64,000 nucleotides of DNA from Ailurus styani (GCA_002007465.1 LNAC01000003.1:16058563-16122562); one strand, 5' to 3'; positions 35,069-48,751 are shown, counted from the stretch's first letter. The notes: a model not told the origin generated them from the sequence alone. Made by a program: numbers and translations.

Positions 35069-37179
35069 ATGCAGAGGGGACTGTAATCTAAAACTTTAGT
35101 GTGTTTCACTTCAGGAGAACATTACAAATACATACAGCCGCTGTGGGGGGAAATTTTAAATTTAAACCACCTACAAAATATACAAATATACAAAATATAA
35201 GGGTAGACACTATCATCAATGATAAGACATTAACACATAAATTTTACATAATGAAGAAACAATGAAGCAACATAAGTAAAACTTTAATAATTCTAAAGTA
35301 TTCTTAATTCTTAAGTATTCTAAATAAAGAAGCTAGGTTGCTAGAGAAAAATTACTCTGGAGTAGAAACTCATGGGAAGGTAAAGTGATTGTCAATAATA
35401 TAAATAGGAAGAGCAGAAAATGGAAATTTATAGCTGCAGTTTTTAATTATGAACAGATATCATGTAGGTCTTCTAGTTCTTCCTTTAGATTTGAGTCCAT
35501 TTTTATTAAGTCCACTATAATGCCATGCTATTTTTCATAAAGTCCATGTTATTTTAAAATATAATAATGAAATAATTTTCTGAACTTAGGCTTAAATTCT
35601 CTAAAAATAATTCAACATATACAAATCAGTATAGATCTAATGCCTGAAAATTTTATTAGCCTAATCGTGACATGAAAACATAGAAAAGTTAGGATATGAA
35701 TGAAAACTGTCAAGATTGTTTTATATCTACAAGTTCCACCCCAAGAAGTCTGAAATTCCTGGCCAATTTAAAGAGAAAAAATAGATACAAGGAGAAGTAG
35801 ACAGCAGAATGTGTTATAAAGAAGATGTAGCCCAACTATTTTTCAGCCAGATTTTATTTTTATACCATTACAGCAGTGGATAAAACAAGCAATGCAAAAC
35901 AAGCTGACTTCATTTTTGGTGTTAGTCAAAACTGATTTGTCATAAAAAGAACAGGTTTGCAGTATTATCAGAAACTTTCAAACATAGAATAAAATCAATA
36001 CTTTTAGGCACAGCTCAGTTTAAAAACACCCCTATATTCATGTCTCCCCAACTTTCTTTAACATGGAGTTCCAAGTGGGTTTCAGCTTTAATTTAGGTAC
36101 TATTTACTTTATTTGTTCAAGTTTATTCTCATTCAAAGATCATTATCATATTTTGGGTCTCCTGGGTAGGGAAGCTAGAAACTGCATTACCTGTAGACTT
36201 TTATTAAATCTCATCTTTTCCTGCACAAGCCACCTCATAGTTATCAAACGTTTGCTAGTTTTTCCTCCAATTTTATGACCTGTATATCATTTCAATACTA
36301 ACATAATTACCCTTATTTCTATAAAATAAGCTTTATACAAAATTTTTCCTATACTACAAAGTGTAAAATACTTTTCTAGATGTCACATATAAATTACCCC
36401 CTCTAATCAATTTGACCATTAAAAAATAATATTATTTTTGAATATAGAGCACAAATCTAGTACACATTATCAAATAATGGTCAGTATGTTAAAAAGAAAA
36501 ATGTCTCCCCTAATTCTACAATTTACATCAATATTAAGAAATGTAGAGTGTTTTATATAATATTACATCAAGAAAAATATACATAAATCATTTCAAAAAA
36601 TTAATATTAAAATGTACTAATAATTTTTGTTAGAATAGATTGAGTACTTTTGCCATTAAAATCACATATCCACAACTGTATAAAACTGCCAAATGTTCAT
36701 AAATTTTAAAACATAAGTGATACTCAAGGCAGGCATGAAACAAGGGTGTTCATTTCTACAACTCTTACTTGGCCTTGTTTTAGACGTAGTGGATGGTAGA
36801 AGTAGGCAAGAAAAAAGTATAAATATTAACATGCAGTAATTTAAAATTTTCCTTAGAATACATTATTTTCTTTTGAAAATCCCCAGTATTGAAAAACTAT
36901 TTGAAGAGGAGCATTTAATAAAGGTCACTATTTAAAAATAAAATAGTTAATATTCTTCCTATATAAAAATGATATATATTCTTAGTAATTTGATAATAAA
37001 ATAAGGAACATTGTTTCCTTCCCAGAACTTTCAATATTGTGAAAATGCTAATTTACCTCAAAAGGGACTGCAAACTAAGTACCATGGACCTAACACTTTC
37101 TTACATTATCATTTTGTAACATTTTTCTATTTTCACATTAGACTTGCTTTATTCTTTTCATTGAATGACAATCCACCCT
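35069..37179. other. Unannotated AT-rich sequence
   Basis: No gene or repeat recognised on either strand. Confidence 0.5.
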
Positions 37180-37193
37180 CTGTCAGTATATTT

Positions 37194-37365
37194 TTTTTAA
37201 AGATTTTATTTATTTATTTGACAGAGATTACAAGTAGGCAGAGAGAGAGGAGGAAGCAGGCTCCCCGCTGAGCAGGGAGCCCGATGCGGGCCTCGATCCC
37301 AGGACCCTGAGATCATGACCTGAGCCGAAGGCAGAGGCTTTAACCCACTGAGCCACCCAGGCGCC
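37194..37365 (-). mobile_element. Young CAN-type SINE
   Basis: Compact (172 bp), TTACAAGTAGGCAGAGAGAG, GGCCTCGATCCCAGGACCC, GGCTTTAACCCACTGAGCCA. Exact duplication CTGTCAGTATATTT (37180-37193 / 37366-37379), so probably recent. Confidence 0.97.
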
Positions 37366-37379
37366 CTGTCAGTATATTT

Positions 37380-38329
37380 CTGTTCTCATCTTGGCCAGGC
37401 TTGCAAGCAATTCTTCTATTGTATTAGTTTATTTAAAAAAAAAACAATAATCTTTCTACTTTAAAAATCTGTGTTGATGTATTTTGTTATTTGGTTTCCA
37501 GTTTCAAAAAGTGATTATAGTACCCCAGCTCCATTAACACTTGTATTTATCAGTACTTAAAAATAAAAAATTTTACCATTTTTTCATCCTCTCCCATTTC
37601 CTAGACAACACTCATTCTATAGTCAACCTATTAGAATCTCCCCCATGCGTATATCATCAGCTGTTTTGTGTATTTTTTTCCTGGCAATTTGGCCTTTGCT
37701 AAATTCTGAGCCTTGTCTATTCCACTTCTGATTGTAATTGGGAAAACCAGCCCTGCTGAGGGGCCTCCTTTTAAATTCATGACCAGTACTCATAGGCATG
37801 TCCTTATTTCTTTAACAGAATAACATGTTATTTTTAGGATAGCCATGAGATCTTAGATATATTTCCTTGTTGTTTCTCCATTCTTGTACCTTGTTTTCTC
37901 ATGAACAGAATGATTTTCTCTGCCTTCTTGTGCAGATACAGATGATTTTAGTATTATTTGTAAACAAGATAGAACTACTTCTCCCTTTCAGGTGACTGAC
38001 TTCACACAATGTATTGCTCTAGCTCCCACATGCTATGTATACACAAAAAGATTAGATGGCATTTACTTTCCCTCCTCTGTTTGTTTCCCTCCTTTATTGT
38101 TTTCTCAGTGAGGTTCTTGGAAGATCCCCCATAACCCTTCGTCCTCAACTCCTAAATTATTTTGCTAAGTTAGTTGTGTACTTACTATAATTTTATGTTT
38201 AATTTTATGTTTACTTTGTCTCATCTATTTATATAATCCTGGCATATATATGTTATGGCTATAGAAAGACATGCAGATACTCATATGTTATCAAAATTCA
38301 ATTTTCACCATTCTTGGTTCTTCTATTCA
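37380..38329. other. Unannotated sequence
   Basis: No supported gene or repeat. Some stretches may be very old L1 remnants. Confidence 0.45.
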
Positions 38330-38840
38330 TTTTATCCATTTTTGAAATCTTTAGAGATCATTTGTTTTATTATTTCATATATATGTACTTGGGTGATATA
38401 AGATGTGACTCCATGCCTATTACCTGGTATCTTTAACAGTAACTTTGCTAGTCATGATTTTAGGATGAGTTCCTTTACTAGGAGATAGAACTATTTCCCT
38501 TTATTCCACCTCTCAGTGTTGCAGGTAGAAATCTAATGTCAAAAGAACAAAAACAAAACAAAACAAAAAAACAAAAAAACTTTTACTTTGCTGGTAATTT
38601 CTACTTCTACCTAGAAGCTTGTATGACTTACTGTTTAGAGTTCATAAAACTTTAACAGAAATGCCAAGATGTGTCTTTTCTTATCAATCTGTCTTGAAAC
38701 TCAGTGAGTCCTGTCAATATACCCTGAGGCCTTTTCTCAGGTCAACACAATATTCTCATAATATTTATTATTTATTCTCCTAGAAAACCATATGTTCTTA
38801 TACTAATTTTCTCTGAATTCTTCTTTATCTCCCCCACTGA
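38330..38840 (-). mobile_element. Possible ancient L1/HAL1-like ORF1 remnant
   Basis: Phrases such as CCACCTCTCAGTGTTGCAGG, TAGAAATCTAATGTCAAAAG and GAAACTCAGTGAGTCC resemble, from memory, an old L1-related ORF1 region in antisense. Heavily diverged, with an A-rich insertion at 38550-38580. Confidence 0.35.
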
Positions 38841-39655
38841 CTTAAAGGCATGGAATCAGGATGAATGTCCATAACAAAATTCTAATTTTACAAGTGACAA
38901 CATGTACCATCTCTAAGGGCCCTCCCTGAGGGGAAAAGAGTATGACAATCTGAAAGCTTTGCCAGCCGCACTAGTGAATTCTGACATCGCTGCTTTTGTT
39001 GATTCTCAGCAGTGGGTGACTGTCCCATATTGTCAGATGTTGTGCTTCAGTGAGCACTTACAGTGAGCTGAATGGCTGATGCTCTTAGGTGATCCCAAAC
39101 AAGTTACACTCTACAGCATCTCTTCTTCCTTCTTGCTGATGTCCAGACTAGTCTACTTATTCTCATCCAATGCATATATCATTAGAAAAAAATAGCCACT
39201 ATACTTGTAGACTATGGATAGACTCAAAGATTTGTTGCTGACAAGCTGACATTTGGATTATTTGGAATTTTGTGAATGTGATATTTTTAAATGCCTTTTG
39301 CATATAAAGTATCAAAATAAATCATGACCTACCTAAAATGTTAAAATGAGCCAAGGAGCTATTCCTTTAAGTAATTCCAACCTAATAATAAAGGTATTTT
39401 GATGAAAATAACATACTTTTACTGCTATGGAGACTTGCACATAGGTGTTCAATGAACCAAAGAGTCTAAACGATGAAGATCAAATAACATATACTACTGC
39501 ACCTGTCTTTAACAGTGTTTAAACATAAATATTTCTGATTTTAGAATACACATCAAATCTATATAGGCTCCACATTTTTATTTTTTCTGGACTCTCCTTA
39601 CAGAAAAATAGTAAAAGCAATGCAACATCATTAGTGGCTATTTTAAAACTTAAAG
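38841..39655. other. Unannotated sequence
   Basis: No gene or repeat recognised. Confidence 0.5.
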
Positions 39656-39771
39656 AGTGATGAGCAGAGGGTGTTGTTTGTAAGTGATGAATCACTAAAT
39701 TCTGCACCTGAAACTAATATTACACTGTATGTTAATTAACTGGAATTTAAATAAAAACTTAAACTACAAAA
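39656..39771 (+). mobile_element. Short 5'-truncated L1 3' end
   Basis: GTGATGAATCACTAAATTCT, CACCTGAAACTAATATTACA, CTGGAATTTAAATAAAAACT: the terminal 110 bp of a carnivore L1 followed by an A-run. Flanking similarity (CTTAAAGAGTG / TTTAAAGTGGG) is weak. Confidence 0.9.
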
Positions 39772-40355
39772 AAAATTTAAAGTGGGTAACAATCATTAGC
39801 TAACTTAAAAAAATACACAGGTCTATTTAGTGACTTAAAATGTCAATTTTTTTCCATATGACATCACATTTAAGAAACTTAAGACATGGGCATGTGTAGC
39901 AAACTATTCACAAAGAATATGGACGATATTACCATAGTTTATCTTATTAAAGATAATGAATTGTGCTTAAAACGTTTCACTTAATATAGAGAAACATGAA
40001 AAATACTCTAGAGAATAAAAAAGGTTAACAAATTTTTATTCTAGCAGTATTAGAAATATGAACAAATGTGCTTTTTGTCAATGCAATCTATTGCTTTGCC
40101 TACTAATAAAATATCTATTTTGTGGAAAAATATGGCTTCTAATTACCTTAATTACAGGCAGGTTAATATTTAAAGGCATATGATGTTGATGATTTCAAAA
40201 TATCTCTCTCAAACTCTTAATTTTTTATATCTAAACTAACCAGTGACTGAAAATCTGAAACGTTACTATTATATATAATTAGACTGAGAATCATTTCAAC
40301 TAAGATCCAGGATGATAACCAATTCATTTGTTTTATATATTTAGCTGATTGTCTC
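39772..40355. other. Unannotated AT-rich sequence
   Basis: No recognised feature. Confidence 0.5.
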
Positions 40356-40364
40356 ATTTAAGGC

Positions 40365-41240
40365 TTTTTTTTTTTTTTTACATATATTGGCACTCATAAG
40401 ATGGTGAGGGTGCTCATGTATTTTATAAAGTTGTTGTTTTAATTCCAGTTAGTTAACATACAGTGTTATATTAGTTTTGGGTGTACAATAAGATGATTCA
40501 ACACTTCCATATATCATTTGGTACTCAACAAGTGTACTCCTTAATCCCCATCACCTATTGAACCCGTCCCCTACCTACCTCCCCTCTGGTAACCATCAGT
40601 TTGTTCTCTATGGTTAAGCGTCTGTTTCTTGGTTTATCTTTTTCCCTTTGCTCATTTGATTTGTTCCTTAAATTCCACAAATGGCTGAAATCATGTGATA
40701 TTTGTCTTTCTCTCACTTATTTTGCTTAGCATTTTACTCTACAGCTCCAACCATGTTGTTGCATGGTTGCAATATGTTAGATGAAATAGCAAGATGTTAT
40801 TCTTTGTTATGGATGAATAATATTCCATTCAGCCATCTATATACCACATCTTTATCCATTCATCAGTCAGTGGAGACTTAGACTGCTTCTATCTCTTGAC
40901 TATTGTAAATAATGCTGCTATAAACATAGGGGTGCATGTATCCTTTTGAATTAATGTTTTTTGTATTCTTTGGGTAAGTAACCAGTAGTGTGATTGCTGG
41001 ATCATAGATAATTCTATTTTTAACTTTTTGAGGTACCTCCATACTAATTTCCCGAGTGGCTACACCAGTTTATATCCCCAACAATGCAAGAAGATTCTTT
41101 TTCTCCACATGTTTGCCAACACCTATTGTTATTTTTGTTGCCATTCTGACAGGTATGACGTGATATTACATTGTAATTTTGATTTGAATTTTTCTTGATG
41201 GGAAGTGATAATATTTTAATGTTAAAATGCCCCTCTTCAT
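40365..41240 (-). mobile_element. 5'-truncated L1 with possible 3' transduction
   Basis: Reverse-complemented L1 3' UTR begins near 40436 (TTCCAGTTAGTTAACATACA) and continues into ORF2. Between it and the poly(T) (40365-40379) lie about 55 bp not belonging to L1. ATTTAAGGC occurs at 40356-40364 and 41241-41249, outside both. Confidence 0.88.
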
Positions 41241-41278
41241 ATTTAAGGCACTTGAAATTTTATTGTATCAAGAATTGT

Positions 41279-41468
41279 GGGGCGCCTAGGTGACTCAGTG
41301 GGTTATGGGTTAAAGCCTCTGCCTTCGGCTCAAGTCATGGTCTCAGGGTCCTGGGATCAAGCCCTACATCAGACTCCCTGCTCAGTGGGGAGCCTGCGTC
41401 CTCCTCTCTGCCTGCCTATCTGCGTACTTGTGATCTCTCTTGCTGTCAAATAAATAAAATCTTTAAAA
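41279..41468 (+). mobile_element. CAN-type SINE
   Basis: Head GGGGCGCCTAGGTGACTCAG, small internal duplication GGGTTATGGGTTAAAGCC, tail CAAATAAATAAAATCTTT. Duplication AAGAATTGT (41270-41278 / 41469-41477). Confidence 0.95.
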
Positions 41469-42184
41469 AAGAATTGTACTGATTTAATCACTATCACACC
41501 TGATAAACCCTGACATAATTTTCATTATCACTTATATTGGCTTTGTATACCAATATTTTAAAGAACATAAACTTTGGCCAACAAAGTTCCCTTAACAACG
41601 ACACATTTTCATAAACATAATGGCAAGACAAAATAAATTAAAAGTTTAAAGCACATTAAAATGTAAGTCTTTGAATTTACTTTAGAGAAATGTTTGATAT
41701 CCATTAAAGCCATCCCTGCTTCTCCTAGATCTTTAGATAGAATCATATACAAGAAAACTTAAAGGCAACCAGAAATTTTGTACATTATGCTTTTCAATTT
41801 TTAAACTTTTGCCTACATGTAGTTTGATTTTTATCAGAATATTCTATTTTGTGGGTAAGAACTTGAAATATGCAACCTGCAGAGTGAGTGATTTTTGTAG
41901 CTTGGAGGCAATGTGGGGTTTAGTAAGTACTCGTCTAATAGTTGTTAGGAACATTTCCCATTGAAATTTGCATATCCAAGATCTTTGGCTATGACTTGTA
42001 TGTGTGTCTGTGTGTGCAATTGTTTAGATATTTCACAAGTTAATGGAAAATTTTTCCTTGTAACAACTGTCAAGAAATCTTATGTATGACAGCTTCTGTT
42101 TTTCACCCCAGAGAAATACATATACTGCTTCCTTTTTGAGAAAGGCCTTACTCTGTTTTAAAGGAATGCTTTTGTATAACTGCT
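41469..42184. other. Unannotated sequence
   Basis: No recognised feature after the SINE's duplication. Confidence 0.5.
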
Positions 42185-42310
42185 TAGAGTCACTTGAAAA
42201 GCTTCTGAAATCATAGATTCATTGGTAGCACCCCTGAGATTCCAATTCAGTAGGCTTTCAGTGGCCCTAAGAATTTACATTTGTAGCAAACCAGAAATAT
42301 TATATTTTAT
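42185..42310 (+). mobile_element. Possible MER5-like DNA transposon
   Basis: CTTAGAGTCACTTGAAAAGC, GTAGCACCCCTGAGATTCC and CAGTAGGCTTTCAGTGGCCC follow the order of the MER5 hAT family centre. The terminal inverted repeats are not visible, so tentative. Confidence 0.35.
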
Positions 42311-42777
42311 ATATTTATAATATTATATTATATTTCTGCTTGTCTGAGGTGTTAAATACACCTGGAGGTAGCTAGAACATCGTTTGTAATTCTGTTGCTT
42401 TAATTTTTAGGCTTGATATGTATATTTCTCTATATCAGGGCATTAAGTCTTAAATTATAAGACCAGCATTGTTTATTCTTATAAAGGTTAAGAACTAGGT
42501 CCCAGGGTTCCCTGAATTCTTGGGAACTATATATTACCTCAAGATGCATTGACTTTTCTTGCCCAAGTTTATAGTTCACCTCCCCTCATAAGAGACACGC
42601 TCACCAGGAAAACATTTTTCTTTTCCACAGGTCAACTTGTACAACTAAGGATCCTCATCACTTCTGAAAGGATCTTTACCTTCTAACCCTCTGCCCACAT
42701 CATATTCACAAGGTAAAAATATGACTCATTAAAATGCTATGTCATTTACATTGTGTAATGATTATGATCATAAATTC

Positions 42778-42905
42778 TGAGGGAGACTGCTTGGATTTAA
42801 ATCCCAGCTTTACCAGTTCTAAACTCGGTGACCTTGGGCAGCTAACATTTATGATTTCTGTTCAGAGTAATTTACTCTAAAATAGGCTTGAAAATAAGAG
42901 TACCC
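42778..42905 (+). mobile_element. MIR
   Basis: AGACTGCTTGGATTTAAATC, CCAGCTTTACCAGTTCTAAA and GGTGACCTTGGGCAGCTAAC are the conserved MIR core in order. One of the oldest elements here. Confidence 0.85.
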
Positions 42906-45900
42906 ATCTGATAATGGAGATTTTTTTGAACAATTTAGTTATATGGTATTATCTAAGCCTTTATTATCATTTTGTCTAGATCTACTTTTTTTTCTAGTTT
43001 GAACAACAAAATTTTGACATGAGAACTAGCTATGATTTACATAGTTCTGGTCTCCATCTGATTCTATTTGAAAGTCTTTTAACCTAGGACTTTATAAAAT
43101 TGTTGTTGACTTTTTAAGATTCCCCTTTTATGTACCAGATTATAGATTATAACACACCCTTAAATACAGCCAATCCTAAAATATAGTGAATGATTTCTGA
43201 TACAATAGAAAATATATATTGCTCTCTGCTTCCTGACACTGAGCTCCTAAAACCCTAGTATTCTCTTGAATGATAAAAGAATCTTTTTTTCTAACAAGAT
43301 GATTCTGGATGGCTCCTAGATGAGAGTAGTCACGGGAAAAACCAAGTCATAATTAGAAGTTTAGAATTTTCATCTCTATACCCCCATACTCTGGAGAAGG
43401 GCTAAAAATAAAGTTAATGATCAAGCATCGCTATATGATGACCCCTTTAAAAAAAATCTCCAAATTATAGGGTTCAGAGAGCTTTCAAGTTGGTAAACAT
43501 GTAAAAGTGCTGAGAGAGTTGTGCAACTGAATAGGATATGGAATCTCCACACCCCTTCCTACATACCCTGCTCTCTTCTATCTCATTGTTTATCTGTATT
43601 CTTTATTACATTCTCCAACAAAGAGTAAATACAAATTTTCCTCAGAGTTCTGTGAACCATTCTAGCAAACTAATCAAATCCAAGGAGGGGATCATGGGAA
43701 CTTCTGATTTATAGTCAAGTGGTAGAAGTAGAGGTAACAACTAAGTTAGAAAGGGTGACTGGAACCTCTAATTTATGGCTGGCCAGTTGGAAGCACAAAT
43801 GACAGCTGGGGCTTGTGACTGGTATCAGAATTGGGTGTGGGAGGTTAAGTCTTATATGACTGAATGCTTAACCTGTGGAATCTCCAGTACGTAGTGTCAT
43901 AATTGAGTTGAATTGTAGGATACCCAGTTGGTGTCAGAGATGCTTGTTGGTATGGGGAAACAACCTCCTAACATTGGAAGTGGTACCAGGACGTATACAG
44001 ATGTGAGTTTGCAATTATTTCAGCTAATAATTCAATCAATCTGTTGATCAGAATGAAGGTAATGTCTTTGGCCCTCTAAAGATCCTCAATAATGCATATT
44101 CATTACTCACATTCGAAGCAATATGCACTGTGCATGATAATAATTCTCTTTGATTAAAAGACACTTGTGTGTCTAGGAATTCACATTGGCAACATATCCC
44201 TTCTTTGAAATATATGGAACTCACAGAAGTTTGAGGAACACCACTTATCACTCTCCAAACATAGAAAATATATGTAATTTCCATTTCTTTACATAATGCT
44301 CTATATTGTATAGACTGTGTCTCTATAAGCCCATTATTCCTTTAAAAATCATCTTTAGATAGTTTAAGTAATGCTTAGACATATTAGAAATTGGCAAATA
44401 TAATCTATTAAATCTTATATTTGATGAATTAAAGTTTTACAAACAAGGCATAACTAATTAGTAGGGATCTAACATTTTAGAACTATACATTCACTACTAA
44501 TTTTGCAGCCTTAAGTACATGATTTGTGAAGACCAAGCTTTTTTCTAATGGTTGGGAGCTGAAGGAGTTATGCTATAAATGACCCCAAATCACAAGCACT
44601 TAACTTTAAAGATTAATTTTGTTTTAGCTGTGCTGTTTGTATGATAGGGGTTATTATTTCTATTCTACCATATTTATCAATAGATGATCATGAGGATTCA
44701 AACTGCACTGGCAAAGTGGTACTTTAGGTAGTAACTCTGATTATAAGTAAGTTATAATCATCCTGTGAGAAGAAATCCTTGTTCCTAAATGTGATTGACA
44801 TGGGACCAAAACAGAGAAATTGTAGATGAACATATAACACAAAAGGATAACACAACTTCTTTTTAGAAGTTTAGTATAAAAAGCACCTCATCCAGATAAT
44901 ACTTATACAGTGTATTTTAATTATTTTTAGGTTTGTATAAGTAAATTAATCAAACTAATCTAGAAACCTTGCTGAAAATACTGTCCCACTGTAGTCAGAT
45001 ATATATGAGTTTTTTCTCTGCCTTTCTTTTTAATGAAATCAGCCACATGTTTATTTGATCAATATCCTCATGTAACAACTTTTCCCATGTCCATTAAAAA
45101 AAAGCACATCCTCATAATTTGTAATGAAGTGATACTATCAATTGTCCTTTGTAGCCATATTATTTCTTTTTCTTTGGCTCTGTTGTCCTTTAATATCTGG
45201 TTATCAGAAATATGTTAATTATACCTTCACTTTAGTCCACGTGGTAAATATTAGACGTTTTCCTATACACAGTGCTATGGTCTACAAGGTAAATTTATTT
45301 GCTGAGTTGATACAATCATTCTACATGCTTTCATATCCTCCAAAATGAGCATACTAATATAAATCGCTAAAGAACCGGACACCTTTTCCCCAAATTTAAT
45401 AAATCATAAAGATGAAAAAAAAATTTTTAGAGCAGCACACAGTCAATGGAAATACCGATTTTCTTTGCAACAAAAACAAGTACATGCCAATGAAGAAAGA
45501 TATATTTCATCCTTATAGAAATGTGTGTTTGAAAAAATACCTCCTAAGGCACTGTTTTATAACCTCAAAAATTAATATTCAAAATTCTTCATAAAATGTA
45601 AAAAGAAGTACCACACTGAAGATACATATTATATAGATATTGCTAAACATTTTACAAAATAGAAATTCTTAAAAACCTGGTGATTTATAATTTTCTGCAT
45701 TTCTGTGATATGTTGTTTCAAATAATTATTTTACAATGTTTCTTTCAGTTTGGGAAGTGGCTGGGACATTTTCTGTAAAATAATGTGTTTCAGATTTGCA
45801 AATATAAATTTACCCACTTATCTTTGGCTTTAGAGTACTGTGGAAATCTAAATCTGCATTATATTCTAATACTTCAGTTTAACTTTGATAGAAGTTATTG

Positions 45901-46587
45901 GAGAGAAAGAGGTGGAATGAGGTAAGGCAAGGTGAAGATAAAGAATATGCTGGTTTCTAAGTAAAGAACAGACTACAATGCAGCAAAGGTAGAAATAAGG
46001 TTAAGAAAAACTTCATAAGCTTCTAGTTACAGTGTAAAAAAGAACAGAAAATCAGTATTTAAAATGAATCGATAAACACTCTTGCGATTATTTAAATAGA
46101 CTACCACAAGATACTTGAAACAATAAAATTTATATGTATTTAAATAAAGGAAGTCTATAATAGTTAAGCATAGTCTTTTAACACAATAGGGTTCTAATTT
46201 TTTAATAAGCATTTTAGTTGTACAATTTCAGGGAAAATAATTGATGTCAGCCTTGGAAGACTTATTGTTTGATGAGACTCTTCTTAATTTAGAAGGCTGT
46301 TCAAAGGAATGAGTCCACTGCTAATTGGCTTACCTTTAAAAATTTGGTTGTTTTTTAGAGTCATGTGTACTGCAGCAAGTTTGTCATTGATGAATTAAAT
46401 TTAGATAGTTATCTTATATTGACATACTTAAATCTAATACTTGTGGTTCTTTATCCATCAACTTTTTTGGAAATACTATAATGTACAAAACATATTTGTT
46501 AAAGAAAAAAAAACTGGCAAATGAGGAAAAGAAACTTTCTAATGTGATAGTGTTTATGGGCAATGCCCTGTTACAATCATTACTTAC
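42906..46587. other. Unannotated, mostly unique sequence
   Basis: The longest stretch without a recognised repeat. Several small open frames (e.g. 44048-44284 minus, 45033-45348 plus, 45412-45594 plus) are under 80 codons, lack any family signature and are no longer than expected by chance. Confidence 0.5.
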
Positions 46588-46593
46588 TGAAAT

Positions 46594-46625
46594 ATTGTTT
46601 CTTGGCCTTTTGGCTAAGAGCAAGT
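46594..46625 (+). pseudogene. Truncated U2 snRNA fragment, tailless
   Basis: ATTGTTTCTTGGCCTTTTGG then CTAAGAGCAAGTG matches the U2 snRNA 5' end (standard ATCGCTTCTCGGCC..., from memory) over about 32 nt. TGAAATATTG is duplicated exactly at 46588-46597 and 46625-46634, leaving a 27-bp insert and no A-tail. Far too short to function. Confidence 0.85.
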
Positions 46626-46634
46626 GAAATATTG

Positions 46635-46978
46635 ATATATTTTCCCTGAGATAGGAATGAGAATGGCTTCTATTCAGTATTGCACTTTAGGTCTAAGCCA
46701 ATGTAATAAATCAAGAAAAAAATACATTTACAAATACACATCTATACATATACATAAACTGTAATGATTATTTTTATATCATCTATAGAGCCAAGTTGAA
46801 CCCTATCAAATACACCAAGGAGAGGTTTTTTTAAAGAATCAAAAAACTTAGGAATGTAAGTGTCGATATAATAATGCAAAATGTCTACACAAGCAAATAT
46901 GAATAAAAAATAAAAGTTTGATGAATTATAATAGGAAGTACCAGTATTAGTATAAGGATAAAGGGAAAAGGTGATTAG
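46635..46978. other. Unannotated AT-rich sequence
   Basis: No recognised feature. Confidence 0.5.
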
Positions 46979-46991
46979 AAAGTCTAAACAG

Positions 46992-47179
46992 GGGCGCCTG
47001 GGTGGCTCTGGGTTAAAGCCTCTGCCTTCGGCTCAGGTCATGATCTCAGGGTCCTGAGATCGAGGCCCTCATCGGGCTCTCTGCTCTGCGGGGAGCCTGC
47101 TTCCTCCTCTCTCTCTGCCTGCCTCTCTGCCTACTTGTAATATCTCTGTCAAATAAATAAATAAAATCTTTTTTAAAAA
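46992..47179 (+). mobile_element. CAN-type SINE
   Basis: Head GGGCGCCTGGGTGGCTCTGG (deleted A-box segment), tail CAAATAAATAAATAAAATC. Exact duplication AAAGTCTAAACAG (46979-46991 / 47180-47192). Confidence 0.95.
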
Positions 47180-47192
47180 AAAGTCTAAACAG

Positions 47193-47877
47193 TAGACAAA
47201 GTTATAATTTGAAACTAAGTCAGTTTCATAATGATTGTAACAATAGGTACTTTTTTGTGCTAAAATAAAATTAGATTCTTAAATTCACTTCATTTCCCAG
47301 GACTATTATCTGTTAATATTTGTCTTGGTTTTTTATGCTTAGTTTCTTTGCCTAAAACATTTATCAGCATGTAAATAAATACTTAATATCTATTAATGAG
47401 TGCTCAAATTTAAACTATTTTATGTTTAAAAAACTAAAAATAGGTCAGTTGAATTTTCTAGTGTAAGAAACAGAAAGAAAAAAAGAATGAAGGAAAGTAT
47501 ACAGACTTGTCGGATACCATAAAGTATCAGCATCTGTATAATGCAGTCCCAAAAAGAGAGGAGTGAGACAAGTGGAAAGAGGTTTTAAAGAAAATTTGAT
47601 CAAAAACATGAATCCACATATTCAATAAGCTCAAAGAGGTTCACATCTAAATACATCATAGATTGTTGAAAGACAAAAAATGAGTTCATCTTGAAAACAA
47701 GAAAAGAAAGTAATATATAAGAGATCAATAATGAGATTAATATAGTTTGCTCTTCAAAAATCAAATAACCCAAAGACATTTGGAATAACATATTCAGTGT
47801 GCTAAAGGAAAGACTATGAAATAAAAAAATTATACCCAAATTAGTCCTAAAAATGAAAGATAATTTAATACCTTTGG
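47193..47877. other. Unannotated AT-rich sequence
   Basis: No recognised gene or repeat. Confidence 0.5.
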
Positions 47878-48751
47878 AAATAGTCCTAGATGGCAATATA
47901 GGAAGACCCTGAACTCACCTTTTTCCATGGACACATGAAATCTACAGCTACATATAGAACAATTTAGAACAATTTCCTCTGGAGGCGAGATATATATATA
48001 TACACACACACACACACAGGCGCACACATACCTGAAAACAAGCTGAGCAGCTCTTTCCCATCAGCAAGTGAACAAAGGGTCACAGCAAGGTGAGTAGGAG
48101 AGGTTGATAAACCTTTTTATAAACCCCACCCATAGTATGGTAACCTACATTGGGGAACATTGGGGAATGAACTCACAAACTGGAACTTCTCTTTGCAATT
48201 TTATAGCCTGTTTCAGTCGCATAACTGATACAAGTTCCCAAATATCTGAATTTGAAAACCAAAGGGGTTCAAATCCATGAGACCCAAAGGGGCTATAGCA
48301 AACTGAGAAGCACCTCTTAAAGGGCTTGCACCAGATTCACACACTGGAGGCCCTGCCAAAAGCAGCCATCTGAAAAGTGCCCAGACTTTATTTAAAAGAG
48401 ATTTGCTAATCTTAAAGCATTAACGAAAAGGGCAAGTGCCTATTGGGATAATATCCTGAGACCTCTGTTTCTACCTTGCTAAAGCAGACAAGTGTTTTTT
48501 TGGTTTTGTTTCTGTTAGTGCCATCTTTTTGTTTTCTTTCTGCCATACATAACAGTGCCACTATCTCCTGGAGGGGAGCTTTTACATTTTTGTGGTTGCA
48601 GCCTAAGAGATACCCTTTGAGTACCTATCTCTGGAGGCCAGGTGAACTTGAATTCCTGGGTCCCATAGAACTGTTAAAATTGGAGAGACTGTTCTTGGCT
48701 GATTTCCACCCCTGAAGCAGACTGAAACATACTCCAAATCCTGAGAAAAAA

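Noticed and set aside
42906..46587. Possible exons in the repeat-poor stretch
   Set aside because: Open frames are under 80 codons, AT-rich and without recognisable domains or convincing splice-site pairs.
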